Below, in pieces: positions 28,446 to 42,800 of a stretch of DNA of 50,000 bases. The translations under genes and the position numbers were made by a program. The stretch is taken from NCBI GenBank assembly GCA_016946835.1, contig JACVTC010000026.1, forward strand, positions 255,001 through 305,000, written 5' to 3'. Source of the stretch: Neocallimastix lanati (nom. inval.) (taxonomy: Eukaryota; Neocallimastigomycota; Neocallimastigomycetes; Neocallimastigales; Neocallimastigaceae). The notes beneath the pieces were generated by a model, which saw only the letters and a list, made by a program, of their open reading frames with translations, had not been told where the DNA came from and did not search any database. Positions within the stretch are counted from its first letter, which is position 1, and every line of letters starts with the position of its first letter.

Positions 28446-31311
<2,866 letters not shown>

Positions 31312-31702
31312 TTTTATTTCATTAAATTATTAAACTTTTCTTTTATAAATTTAAAGTAAAAAAATATCTGTATAAAAAAAAAAAAACATGAAGAATATTG
31401 GCTCGTTAAATTTTTAATTTATGATTGGTAAAAAATAAATAATAATTAATTTATAAATGTAATATATTATGAACATTAAGTTATGTACTAAAATTTAATA
31501 AAAATTTTTAATTTTATTTTTCTGTGAAATATTATTTTAATTATTTTATTATTTTGGAAGATCAAATAATATAAAAATTATTAAAGTAAATAATATAAAT
31601 ATAATATAAATAATTAAATAAGTATATTACTAAATAACTAAATTAATAAGTAACTAAGAAAGTAAGTAAATAAGTAACTAACTAACTAATTAACTAAATT
31701 AA

Positions 31703-31738
<36 letters not shown>

Positions 31739-31768
31739 AAATAAATAAATAAATAAATAAATAGATAA

Positions 31769-31799
<31 letters not shown>

Positions 31800-31984
31800 A
31801 TTTATAAATAAATTTTAATTTAATAATTATTATTTTATTTATATTTAGGTTTGTTTGTAATTTCATATTAAATAAAGTTTATTAAAATTTTTTTTTAATT
31901 TAATAATTAAAACAAATTTTTTTATATAATATTGAAATTAACATTTAACATATAAAATACAGTTGTATGAATAATTTTTTAAAG
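31312..31984. other. Upstream region of PRP43 with TAAA repeats
   Basis: A+T-rich 5' flank of the helicase gene. A tract at 31640-31810 is built of TAAG/TAAC/TAAA tetramers: mixed TAACTAAG units first, then nearly pure TAAA, interrupted at 31738 and 31769. Confidence 0.7.
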
Positions 31985-32676
31985 TTTGTTATATTTAAGA
32001 AAAATGTATTAAAAGATGTTTTCAATGGAAAATCCAGATGTAGTTGACATTATAAATTCACACTCGGAAATTCGAAGTTATTTTACAGTAAAGAAAGTTT
32101 TAACTAGAATTTCATTATATAAAAATAGTTATACTAAAATCCATTATATATATATATATATTTAAATTAATAAACATTTTATTGAACCAAACTAAAATTG
32201 GGGTGAAATCATATGTAGAAGTATGTTTAAATTAAGTTTTTATTATTAAAATTTAATAATAATAATATTATATATATATTATTCTTTAATTTAGATATCA
32301 CTGGTTCTTTTATAGCAAGATGTACAATTTAATTTGAAAATATTATTAAAGATAAAGAAAAATCAAATCCAAAAATTCATTGTTGTATTTTAGCAATCCA
32401 TGTTTTTCATATTACCAGCTTTGATTTAAGAATATAAAAAAAGAAAATGTAATTATTGATATTTGTACTGTAATATACATACATCGTCATAGATTTTCAA
32501 ATACTGAAATTGATTTATATTTATTTTTTAAGTTTTAAATTATATTATAAAACTTCAGATGAATCAATGAAACAAGATATAAAGTTGAAAGTAAAGAAAA
32601 TGAAATGAAAGAAATTATTCTAGAAAAATCAATTCATGATAGAATTTCTAGTAATTTAAACTCAAGATTTGTAATT
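31985..32676 (+). pseudogene. Possible gene remnant, weakly GTPase-like
   Basis: Several short stretches have composition more like coding than spacer: VFNGKSRCS near 32014-32043, DITGSFIARC near 32294-32325, and SNPKIHCCILAI near 32364-32400. Stops and shifts separate them. The order GKS, then DxxG, then a KIHCCI strand recalls the G1, G3 and following strand of septin/AIG1-type GTPases, but each match is short and could be chance. The copia element A insertion lies directly downstream. Confidence 0.25.
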
Positions 32677-32681
32677 ATAAT

Positions 32682-33019
32682 TATTAGAATTCACACTTCA
32701 AATTTCGTAATTTCAAATTTTATTTATTATTTTATTAATAATTTTATTTATTTATTTATAATTATAGTTAACTACTTTTTAATAATTATTTTTAATATTC
32801 TTTTTTATATATATTTTTACTACATAAATTTTAATTATGTCACAATTATATTTTATGTGTTATTACATAAATGTTTTATGTACGTCATACATGCGCCATA
32901 TTACAATTTATATAATAGTTGATATCTTAATAATTTATAATATTTATACATAAAATTTATATATGTTATTTTGTTTAATAACAAGAATAATATTCATATA
33001 TTAAACTTTATTTCTAACA
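32682..33019 (-). repeat. 3' LTR of copia element A
   Basis: 338 bp, same sequence as 38935-39272. Read on the minus strand it starts TGTTAGAAATAAAG and ends GTGTGAATTCTAATA. Confidence 0.95.
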
Positions 33020-33034
33020 TTCCCCCTAAAGTTT
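33020..33034 (-). promoter_or_regulatory. Polypurine tract of element A
   Basis: Minus-strand AAACTTTAGGGGGAA directly abuts the 3' LTR, the standard priming site for plus-strand DNA synthesis. Confidence 0.9.
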
Positions 33035-33066
33035 AATATTCTTTAAATAAAAAAAATTTATTATTT

Positions 33067-36000
33067 TTAATTACTAAAGCTAGAAAGAATGTTATTTCTA
33101 AATTTACTCATTAGAGTAGAATTAAGATATTTGGTAAAACCATCAGCTATATTATGTTCTGATTTAATATAATTTAATTTTATTTTACCTTCTCGAACTA
33201 GTTCTCTAATTTTGTGATATTTTAAATCAATATGCTTTGACTTAAGATTTATAGTTTCGTTTTCACAATTATAAATTGCAGCTTTATTATCCGAATTAAT
33301 TGTTATATTATTTATATTTATATTTAGTTCTTTAAATAAATTTTTATACCATAAACATGTGCACTCATGTATCCCGTAATATTCACTTTCTGCTGTAGAG
33401 ACTGCTACAGTATTTTGTAATTTAGAATACCAACTAACGGGTCCTGAGTTTATTGTCATCACGTATCCAGTGGTAGATTTTCTAGTATCGGGATCACCAC
33501 CTAAATCCGCATATACGTAGACCTCAAAATTATAATTATCATTTTTACTAAATTTAATTCCATAATTTGGTGTGTATTTTAAATACCTAAATATTTTTAA
33601 GACATTAAACCAATCCTCATAATTTGGATTTTGATTTTTACGTGATGCTTTACTTACCGAAAATAAGATATCTGGCCTTGTACATATGGCAAGATATAAT
33701 AGATTACCAACGGCTTGTCTATATTTTGTTGAATTAAATGTTTTCTCTTTTAATTTTTTATTATTAATTGGAATCATATTTGAGCATGGTTTTAATTTAT
33801 CTATATTGAATTTTTTAAATATATCATTCAAATATCTCTTTTGATGAATTAAATATCCATCTTTACATTTCACAAATTTTATACCTACTATAAAATCAAC
33901 ATAACCTGTATCAGTTATATCAAATTTATCTTTTAATAATCTTTTAACTTTTAAAATTTCTTTATTTTCACCTGTGATGAGAATATCATCTACATATACA
34001 CCTAGAAGGCAAATAATTTTATTATGTGTATTCCTTTTAACATACAGACAAGGTTCACTTAATAGTCTATTAAAATTCATGTCAATTAGAGCTTCATTTA
34101 GAGTGTCATTCCACATACGTCCTGCTTGTTTAAGACCATATAAAGCTTTGTTTAACTTGCAATATTTCATTCCTTGATAGTCGTCACCTTCTGGTAGTTC
34201 CATATATATGTCTTCATTTAATTTTGCATTTAAATAAGCTGCCTTAATATCTAATTGATGTATGTTATAATTATTCTTTGCAGCTATAGAAGTAATGATC
34301 CTAATTGTATCTTGTTTTAAAGTGGGTGCGAATGTTTCTTTATAATCTATTCCATATTGTTGAGTAAAACCACGTGCCACTAATCTTGCTTTTTTCTTAT
34401 ATACTCTACCATTAGCATCGTGTTTGTTTTTAAATACCCAACGAGTAGAAATAACATTGACACCTTTAGGAAGTTTCTTAATAGGCGTATAAACATTCAT
34501 TTTTTTCATATTATTTAATTCATTATTAATTGCTGTAATCCACTCATCTTTATCTTTTCGAAAGAAAATTTCCTGATAAGAATTTGGTTCATCAGATTCT
34601 TTCTTCATATCGACAGCCATGAATGAATTATTTTCCATGATTTCATCTATATTAAAAGATTTATATTTTTTACTTTCATAATTACCTATATTAGATTTAT
34701 TGATACGATTATATTTTCTTTTTCTAAGTTTTCTTTTGTATTCAATAATACTGGATTCGCTAAAAGGTGATTCACTAATTGGGGTATCATTGTCATCTAA
34801 TATATCTTCTATGTTAAAAGTTTTATATTTCTTGCGAATTTCAGTATTATTTCTTTTAAACTTTCTTTTCCTATTCACTCTTAAGGAATTATTATTATTA
34901 TTATTATTTTTTAATTTAATGTCATTTAAATTATTTAAATTTGAACTTGAATTTGAATTTGAATTGTCATTGAAATTATCTGATTTCATTTTTGTAAATT
35001 TGTCTTTGGAATTATTTAAATTAGTAGAATTAACTTGTTTATCTTCAATTGAATTTTTATTTTTAAAATTAGAATTAATTTGTTTATTTTCATTTGAAAT
35101 CACGGATTCCTTAACTTTTTTCCTTTCCAAAGAATTATTCTTAATTTTATTTTTTAAATTTGAATTGTTTGAGTGTTTATCTTCATTAATGAATTTAGAA
35201 TTATTTTTGTGTTTATTCGAATCCTTAGTTTTAATTTTCTTTTCTTTTGAATTTGAATTATTATTTTTTAATTTATTATCTAACCTTTTGTTTACATTAC
35301 TTCTTAAATTATATCTTTTATTAACATTATTATAATTATTAATATCATTACTTATTCTTTCGCAATTAAATTGGTTGGGTCATTTATATTACTTAAATTT
35401 GTATTTATATTATCATTTACATTAATTTTGTTTTCATTATTATTTAACACGTTTATTTCATTAGAATTTACATTATCAATATTATTTGTGTTATTACTTA
35501 CGCGTTTATTAATTTGTTTTATAGTATCATTATTACTTACAGTATTACTTACGCGTTCACTTAATTGCTTATCTGAATAAACATTACTTTTAAAAGAGTT
35601 ATTAATAAAATTATTATGTTGAATTAAATTTGGTTTTTTGTTTACATTTATAAAATTTGATTTTTTGTTTACATCATTCGAATTGTTTGAATTCTGAGTA
35701 TGTTTCAATTCCTCGTTTTCAATTGAAATTACATTTTGTAAATTTTCTTCACTAGTGTTGGCAATTTCCTTCCCTTTCTGTTTATTTGAAATATCCTTTG
35801 AATAAGTATCGTTATTTTCTTCAATTAAATTTGAATTTGAAGATTTATTTACATTTGAATTATTTGATAATTTATTTAATATATCCAAATTAATATTTAA
35901 ATCATTTTTATTTATTAAATTATTATTATTATTTAAATTATTAAAATTATTTTTATTATTTAAATGATCATTATTTTCATTAGAAAAATTATTATAATTT

Positions 36001-38809
36001 TCATTTTGAAAATAATTATTATAAATGTCCGGATTTAAATTATTCAATGGAGCATTTATGTTTTGTGAATTTAATTTTTCGTTTATATTATTTTCTTTTA
36101 TATTAAAATTTAATTGACCATTTAAATTATTATTAATAAAATTTAAATTATTATTTAAATTATTATGATTAAGGTTATCTTGATTAAAATTTTTAATTAA
36201 ATTATTTTGGTTAAAATTATTATTTAAATTTATATTATTATTTAAATCACTTTGATTGTTATAATTAAAATCTTTAAAAATTTCTTGAATATCATCGTTA
36301 TTATTATCTTCAGAAAAAATTGTAAAATTAACAATATCTGGAATAGTATTAGGATTTCCAACATTTCCAGGAATATCCTCAAAGAATTCCACTGCACGAG
36401 ATAATATAACTTTATTGTTATTGTAATCATATATTTTGTATGCAGTTGGATTTAAATTATCATATCCAATAAATATGCCTGGAAGGGTAGAGTTATAAAA
36501 TTTCTTTCTAAATTGTTTTGGAACGTAATAAAAACATTTACAACCAAAAACTTTAAATTTATTGTAATTTACCTTTTTATCAAATAATACTTCAAAGGGG
36601 ACTTTTTTGTTGTTTCCTTTGTGAGGTATATTATTATGTATATAATTTGCTGTGGAGACAGCATCTTCCCAAAATCTACGACTTAATTTGGCATCTTCCA
36701 GCATGGCACTAGCATTACTAATAACAGTTCCATTAAGCCTTTCAACCCTTCCGTTTTGTTGTGGATTATAAGGTACTGTAAGTTGATGAACAATACCTTC
36801 GTTATTTAAAAATTCTCTAAATTTCGAATTCGCGAATTCAAGTCCATTATCCGTTTTAATATATTTTATAGTTTTATCAAATATATTTTTTATTCTTTTA
36901 TACCATATAATAAAAGCATCAAAGGTATCCGCCTTTGATTTTAGGAATATAACCCATCCATAACGAGAATAATCATCTAAAATGGAGAGAAAATATTTGT
37001 TACCATATATAGATGGTTCTGATGAACTCACAAGATCCATGTGAATTAATTCAAAGGTGCCTTTAGTTTTATTTTCAGACCTAGGATATTGAAAATTTTT
37101 AAGTTTTGCTCTTGAGCAAATAGGACACTTTTGTTTAATGGGTATATCCTTTAGTTTCTCTTTAATAAGGTCAATATTAAAATGACCCAGTCTTCTGTGC
37201 CATAATTCAAGATTATTATTTGATGCATTCTCTAAATTATAGCAAACAATAGATTTTTTATTAAAATTTAAATTTTTTAATGTTGTATATAATTTGTATG
37301 TTTTAGAATCATTTGAAAATATTGTACAAATTTTATTCTTTACTTTATTATACAATGTAACACAATTTTTATTATTGCATTTATAAAAAATTATTTTATA
37401 ATTTTTATTTATAAGTTGATCAATTGAGATGAGATTTCTTTTGAATTCTGGAATATATAAAACATTATTAAGTTTGATTTTTGTATTGTTAACGTATCCA
37501 ATGTATTGTCCAATAGATTTCGCTATGACGTATTCCCCCGTAGCAAAGTAAATTAATTTATGTATCCTTTTGACGTTAGTAAGTATGTTTACATCATTTG
37601 CCATATGATACGATACACCAGAATCCAGTGTCCAACATTGTACGCTATTGTTATTGAAATCTTCATCTATGTTATTTTGTATATTGTCAACAGTATAGTA
37701 TTGATAACTGTGTTGCAATATACCTTGCTTATCTAAAAATTTATATGTTTGTTTTTGTTGAATTTTTGATCCCTTTGTTTACCTTTGCTATTATTCAATA
37801 CTATAGCTAAGTTATTTTGATTCTCCTCATTATTATTGTAATCAGCTGTAAATGCCTCTGAATAAGAGTCATCATATCCCTTATCTTCTGCATTATTAGC
37901 TTGATATCTTCTTCTTTTGTTGTATCTTTTGTTGTGATTAGGGGATTGATGTTCATTTTTATTTATATATTTGCCTTTACTTTTCCTTGTTATTTGTTTT
38001 TCATGACAATATTTTGCGATATGTCCTCTTTTATTACATTTATAACAAATAACATTATTTGTTCTGTTGAAACTATTATATTTTTTAAAGTTATTATTTT
38101 TATTATAGCTGTATAGAGCCATACCCTGTGTTTTCTTTATTTCTTTATCTTTCAATTGTTTTAATCTTGGTACGGACTTTATGGGAGCAGCACTTATCCC
38201 AGTCATCTTGATATTCCATCATATTTGATTTAGATTGAATATCATCAGGTAAAGCAGACCATAAATAATCAAATTTTTCATCTGAGGATGGTTCCGCATT
38301 CAATTCCCTTAACTTATTGAATTTATTTATCATATTTGAAAGAAATAAGTTGAAATCTTCATTTCTATCGTATTTCATTTCATCTAATTCATTTTTTATT
38401 TCGGTCTTTAATGCATTATTACTTTTCTTAAAACTAATTTTAATATTATTCCAAATATCATAAGAAGACTTTTCCTCGAAGCCAACCTTCATAAGTAATT
38501 CATCAGATATATTCTCACTGATAAGCCATTTTGCTTTACAGTCTTCTTTAATCATGTCTTTTGTTATTTTCTTTTTGTAATATTTATCACTGGTTCCAAT
38601 TACCTTAATCAGTCCTTCCTCGTACTCGGAATCAGTTTTATTAATCTTAGGTAGCATATCTTTCTCAATGCATTCCTCAAGACCATTTATGATAAATAAT
38701 AGTTTCATCTTAATTGCCCAAACTTCATAGTAGTCACAATCAATTTCCAACTTCTTGAATGTGCCATTTGAGTTGTTTGTTATGAACTTATCAATTTTGA
38801 AGTTTGACA
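33067..38809 (-). pseudogene. gag-pol of copia element A, broken by three frameshifts
   Basis: Reading starts at the ATG at 38809 (MSNFKIDKF). Gag runs to a stop at 38145. The following part, with the zinc knuckle CYKCNKRGHIAKYC, is in the +1 frame from about 38190 to a stop at 37733. Protease (LDSG, about 37630), integrase (HHCC zinc site from WHRRLGH near 37190; D, D, E at HMDL, KTDNG, VERLN) and a long Asn-rich linker return to the gag frame and stop at 35352. The rest of the linker, RT (YVDD at about 33985-33998) and RNase H continue in a different frame from about 35367 to 33067. The two shifts around the zinc knuckle compensate each other. In RNase H the usual YSDADWAGD reads YVYADLGGD, so the first, presumably catalytic, Asp is Tyr. 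Frameshifts could be real or homopolymer errors in the assembly. The product cannot be made as a single polyprotein from this copy. Confidence 0.92.
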
Positions 38810-38920
38810 TTTTAAATTGAAATTTCAAAAATAATTAAAACTTGTAATTCTTAAAAAATAATTAAATATACTAATTTTGTTATTTTGAATATACTGTAAA
38901 ATATTTTTAAAGCTCAAAAA

Positions 38921-38934
38921 TGAGACTCTTAATC
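38921..38934 (-). promoter_or_regulatory. Primer-binding site of element A (tRNA-Lys anticodon arm)
   Basis: Minus-strand GATTAAGAGTCTCA starts directly after the 5' LTR. Its complement TGAGACTCTTAATC reads as anticodon stem TGAGA, loop CTCTTAA with anticodon CTT, and the first two bases of the 3' stem, as in tRNA-Lys(CUU). The same 14 bases occupy the same place in element B. Confidence 0.8.
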
Positions 38935-39272
38935 TATTAGAATTCACACTTCAAATTTCGTAATTTCAAATTTTATTTATTATTTTATTAATAATTTTAT
39001 TTATTTATTTATAATTATAGTTAACTACTTTTTAATAATTATTTTTAATATTCTTTTTTATATATATTTTTACTACATAAATTTTAATTATGTCACAATT
39101 ATATTTTATGTGTTATTACATAAATGTTTTATGTACGTCATACATGCGCCATATTACAATTTATATAATAGTTGATATCTTAATAATTTATAATATTTAT
39201 ACATAAAATTTATATATGTTATTTTGTTTAATAACAAGAATAATATTCATATATTAAACTTTATTTCTAACA
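38935..39272 (-). repeat. 5' LTR of copia element A
   Basis: 338 bp, matching 32682-33019 throughout by eye; upstream LTR for minus-strand transcription. Confidence 0.95.
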
Positions 39273-39371
39273 ATAATAATTATAATATTGAAATTTCATA
39301 TTATTAATTTTAATTTAATTAACATAATATTCTTCTTATAGTAATATGAAGAATATTAATGATGATCAAAT

Positions 39372-39431
<60 letters not shown>
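39273..39431. other. Spacer between the two copia elements
   Basis: 159 bp. After the ATAAT duplication of element A there is an A+T-rich stretch and a TAA run (39374-39431), into which element B is inserted. Confidence 0.9.
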
Positions 39432-39751
39432 TGTTGACTGCACTCATAATTTAACTATATATTTAATTTATTTATTTATAGTATTTATTTATATTTACGT
39501 GTATTTATTTATTTATATTTAATGATTACTTAAATGTATTATGATCTATCGTCTTGTATAAATCTATGTTAATTATCTTTTAATATTTATTTAATTAATT
39601 TTTAATTTATTTTATGTTATGGAAAACGCATGTTGTAACATGTGACTTTATTACTTATTTAAAGCTGAAAGATAGATCATACACTTATTTCCCTTGTATA
39701 CCATATTCCATAAGGAATATTATTATAGATCTAAATTTAATAAAGCTAACA
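39432..39751 (+). repeat. 5' LTR of copia element B
   Basis: 320 bp, TGTTGACTGCACTC...AAAGCTAACA. One base differs from the 3' copy (position 114 of the LTR). Confidence 0.96.
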
Positions 39752-39765
39752 GATTAAGAGTCTCA
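39752..39765 (+). promoter_or_regulatory. Primer-binding site of element B (tRNA-Lys anticodon arm)
   Basis: GATTAAGAGTCTCA immediately follows the 5' LTR with no spacer; identical to the site in element A. The complement fits the anticodon stem-loop of a Lys(CUU) tRNA rather than any tRNA 3' acceptor end (no TGG start as needed for CCA pairing). Confidence 0.8.
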
Positions 39766-39826
39766 GTTGACTCATATCATTTATTATTAAAAGTACCTAA
39801 TTAATACGCTTCACCGCTTCGAAATC

Positions 39827-42800
39827 ATGCAAGACTTTAACTTAGCTAAGGACCAACGCCTCCATGGAAAATCCAACTTTAATGAGTGGAAATTCCTTAT
39901 TGACAATGCCGCTAAACGTCAAGGTATTAAGGAATTCATGGAAGTCGACGTCGTTGGAAAACTTAATGATGTAGGTTTTGATTACAACCCCAATGTCAAT
40001 GATGTTATCAACAAGGTAATTACTAAATTAATTACCAAAATGTTGCCGCAAGCTCCTGCCGCACCTATTCGAAACAATAATGCTGAGGTTAATCGAAACA
40101 ATGACGTTGATATCAATACTCAGCTAACTAACTTTTTTGGTAATCCTCTTAATCATATCAGATTAGTTGAGGAAGCAGAAAGGATCGATGCTGACATGAT
40201 ACTCATGATCAGTAAGAATGTCGATGATTCTGTTTTAAGAGAAATCAGCAGACTTAATAATGGTTTCCGTATAATGGAAAGACTCAAATCAAAATATGGA
40301 AATTCAAATGCTGATATGGAATACTGGCTTAAAAGGTTAAGAAGTATTAAAGCCAGAGATAGAAATCAAATCATCGAAAAGCTAGAACTTATGAAAGAAA
40401 CTTTCGATGATATGGAAGAACAACATGTGGAGATCACTGATAAGGAAAAATTAAAATATCTCTATAACGTACTACCGGATGATTATAAAAATATCATTCA
40501 AATTAATTTGAATAGTGACCCTAATGTATATATTAATAATCTCAAAAGTTTTATTTATGCAAAATCTTACCTAGAAAATTGGGAAGATAACAAAACCATT
40601 GAAAAAGATGATCCAATGGACCTAGATTTTATCAGTAGAGGAAGAAGAACTAGTAATTCCTCAAAGAAAAATGAACACAACAACCATAATAACAAAAGCT
40701 CTAACTCTAAGAAAAGAGGAAAGCAAAATGGTAACCAATATAACAATAATAATAAAGATAATAGTAACAAAGACAATAATAATAAATCATATTGTCACAT
40801 TTGTGAAGTTAAAGGACACTCTACCAGAAACTGCATATATAATATGAAGACGAAGTCAAATCATAATAAAGGGAGGCAAGAAAAGCTTCAAGTAAAGACC
40901 ACATTAAATGATCATCCAAAGAAGTCTTTACATTTAATAAGTAAAATTTCTGATCCAGACAGTGCCAGTAGTTATGACGATAATTTTGATTTTGAAGACG
41001 CAAGGGCACTGATAGAAAAACAAGAAGAAATAAACATTGACAATAAGGTTAAATTTTCTGGATTAATTGAATACGTGAATGATAGTTTTATTATTCCAAA
41101 GGAGATAACAATTCCTAATAAAAAAGAGGAATTATATGTAAACAACATCAATTATTATGAAGAAAATGATAAGACTAGTGAATGGTTATATGATACTGGT
41201 GCTGGAGAACATATAACTAATGATTTTAATTTGCTAAATAATTTTATTCACTGCAAAATAAAGTTAAGATGTGCCAATGGGACAATGTGTAGCTTCGAAG
41301 GATATGGTACTTACGAATGTTACATTAATGGAATATATTTACGACTAGACAAGGTATTATATTCAAAATCTGCAACTAAAAATCTTATTAGTGGAATAGA
41401 ACTGGCCAAAATAGGATATAGAGTCATTATTGACACTGATGATTATACACGTGGTAGATTTAACTTATGGGGTCCAAATAATGTATATATAGGAACTTAT
41501 TATTCTACAAATGATAATCAATTCTTAGTAAATACTTACAAGATTAATAAAAACTTTGAAGAAAAGGATAAAAATATTATGGCTTTAAACGAAGTTGATG
41601 AAAAAAGCCTTGAAATTTGGCATAGAAGACTAGGTCATTATTACCTAGAAAACATAAACAAATATCTAAGTTTACACCAAATAAAAACTTCTAAATGCAT
41701 AGAATGTAAAGTAGCTAAAATGTCAAGGAAATCACACGGAGGAAAAACACCAAAAGCTACGAAAATATTAGAAATAATACATTCAGACATTTCAGGTCCA
41801 TACAATTCATCTATCAATAATAAAAAATACTTTATTACATTCATGGATGAATTCTCAAGAAAAGTATGGATATATACTTTAAAATCTAAAGCCGAAGCCC
41901 CCGAATTAATTGTGGAATTCTTCAAGTACTTAAATAACCAATTTGAAGAATATAATATTAAAATATTTAAATCAGATGGAGGAAAGGAATTTAAAAATAA
42001 AACAGTTAATAAATACTGTAAAGAAAATGGAATAGAAAAAACCTATTCTCCTCCAGGTTGCCCTGAAGTTAATGGAAAAGCTGAAAGAATAAACAGAACT
42101 CTTAGAAATTCAGCTAAAACTCTTCTATATTGGGCAGAATTATCAGAAAACTTTTGGAATTTCGCCATAAAACAGGCATGCTACATATATAACTTAATTC
42201 CCCATTCAGGAAATAAATTTTTAATACCCAATGAAGTATTTTACAACAAAAAGGTAGAGTTAAAACATTTAAAAACCTTTGGTTGTGTGTGTTATTACAG
42301 GGATGATACACAACACAAATCAAAATTTTTACCAAATGCTAAGAAGGGCGTATTCTTGGGATTTGATGATAAAAAATATTCATATATTATCATGGATATT
42401 GAAAATAATAAAATACATTATACTAACGATGTAGAATTCGTTGAAGAAGAGCCTAGTAAACACAAATACGAAACAAGCAATTATAAAGACTCTTACTTCT
42501 CATTTATGAAAGACAACAATAGAAAAGATATGAATCCAGAAGATAATATTATAAATGAAGATAATAATATAAATGAAGATAATAATATGAACAATGAAAA
42601 TAATTTTAATGGAAGAAACATCTTAAATGAAGAAAACAGTTTAAATGAAAATATTAATAATGAAAGGACTACTAATACAGAACATAAAAGTAATTACATT
42701 AAAAATAAGCATGTCAATAATATATCGTTAAATGAAGAAAATCAAGAATTTGATAATAAAGATATAAACCAGAAAAATAACCATAATTTAAATAAAGATG

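Larger units (their letters stand above)
32677..39277 (-). mobile_element. Complete Ty1/copia retrotransposon A, with 5-bp target duplication
   Basis: The element proper is 32682-39272 (6591 bp), read on the minus strand. It has two 338-bp LTRs in which I see no difference by eye, a primer-binding site abutting the 5' LTR, gag and pol in the copia order (protease, integrase, reverse transcriptase, RNase H), and a purine-rich tract (AAACTTTAGGGGGAA) before the 3' LTR. ATAAT flanks both ends (32677-32681 and 39273-39277), the expected five-base duplication. LTR ends are TGTTAG...CTAATA, one base off a perfect inverted pair. Identical LTRs indicate very recent insertion (or gene conversion), yet the reading frame is broken three times. 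Confidence 0.96.

Noticed and set aside
34700-35335. 211-codon Leu/Phe-rich ORF opposite element A
   Set aside because: Antisense of the Asn/Lys-rich linker of gag-pol; no independent signal.
38145-38206. Programmed frameshift between gag and nucleocapsid in element A
   Set aside because: Not accepted as recoding because a second, compensating shift and a third one downstream are needed; damage or sequence error is simpler.
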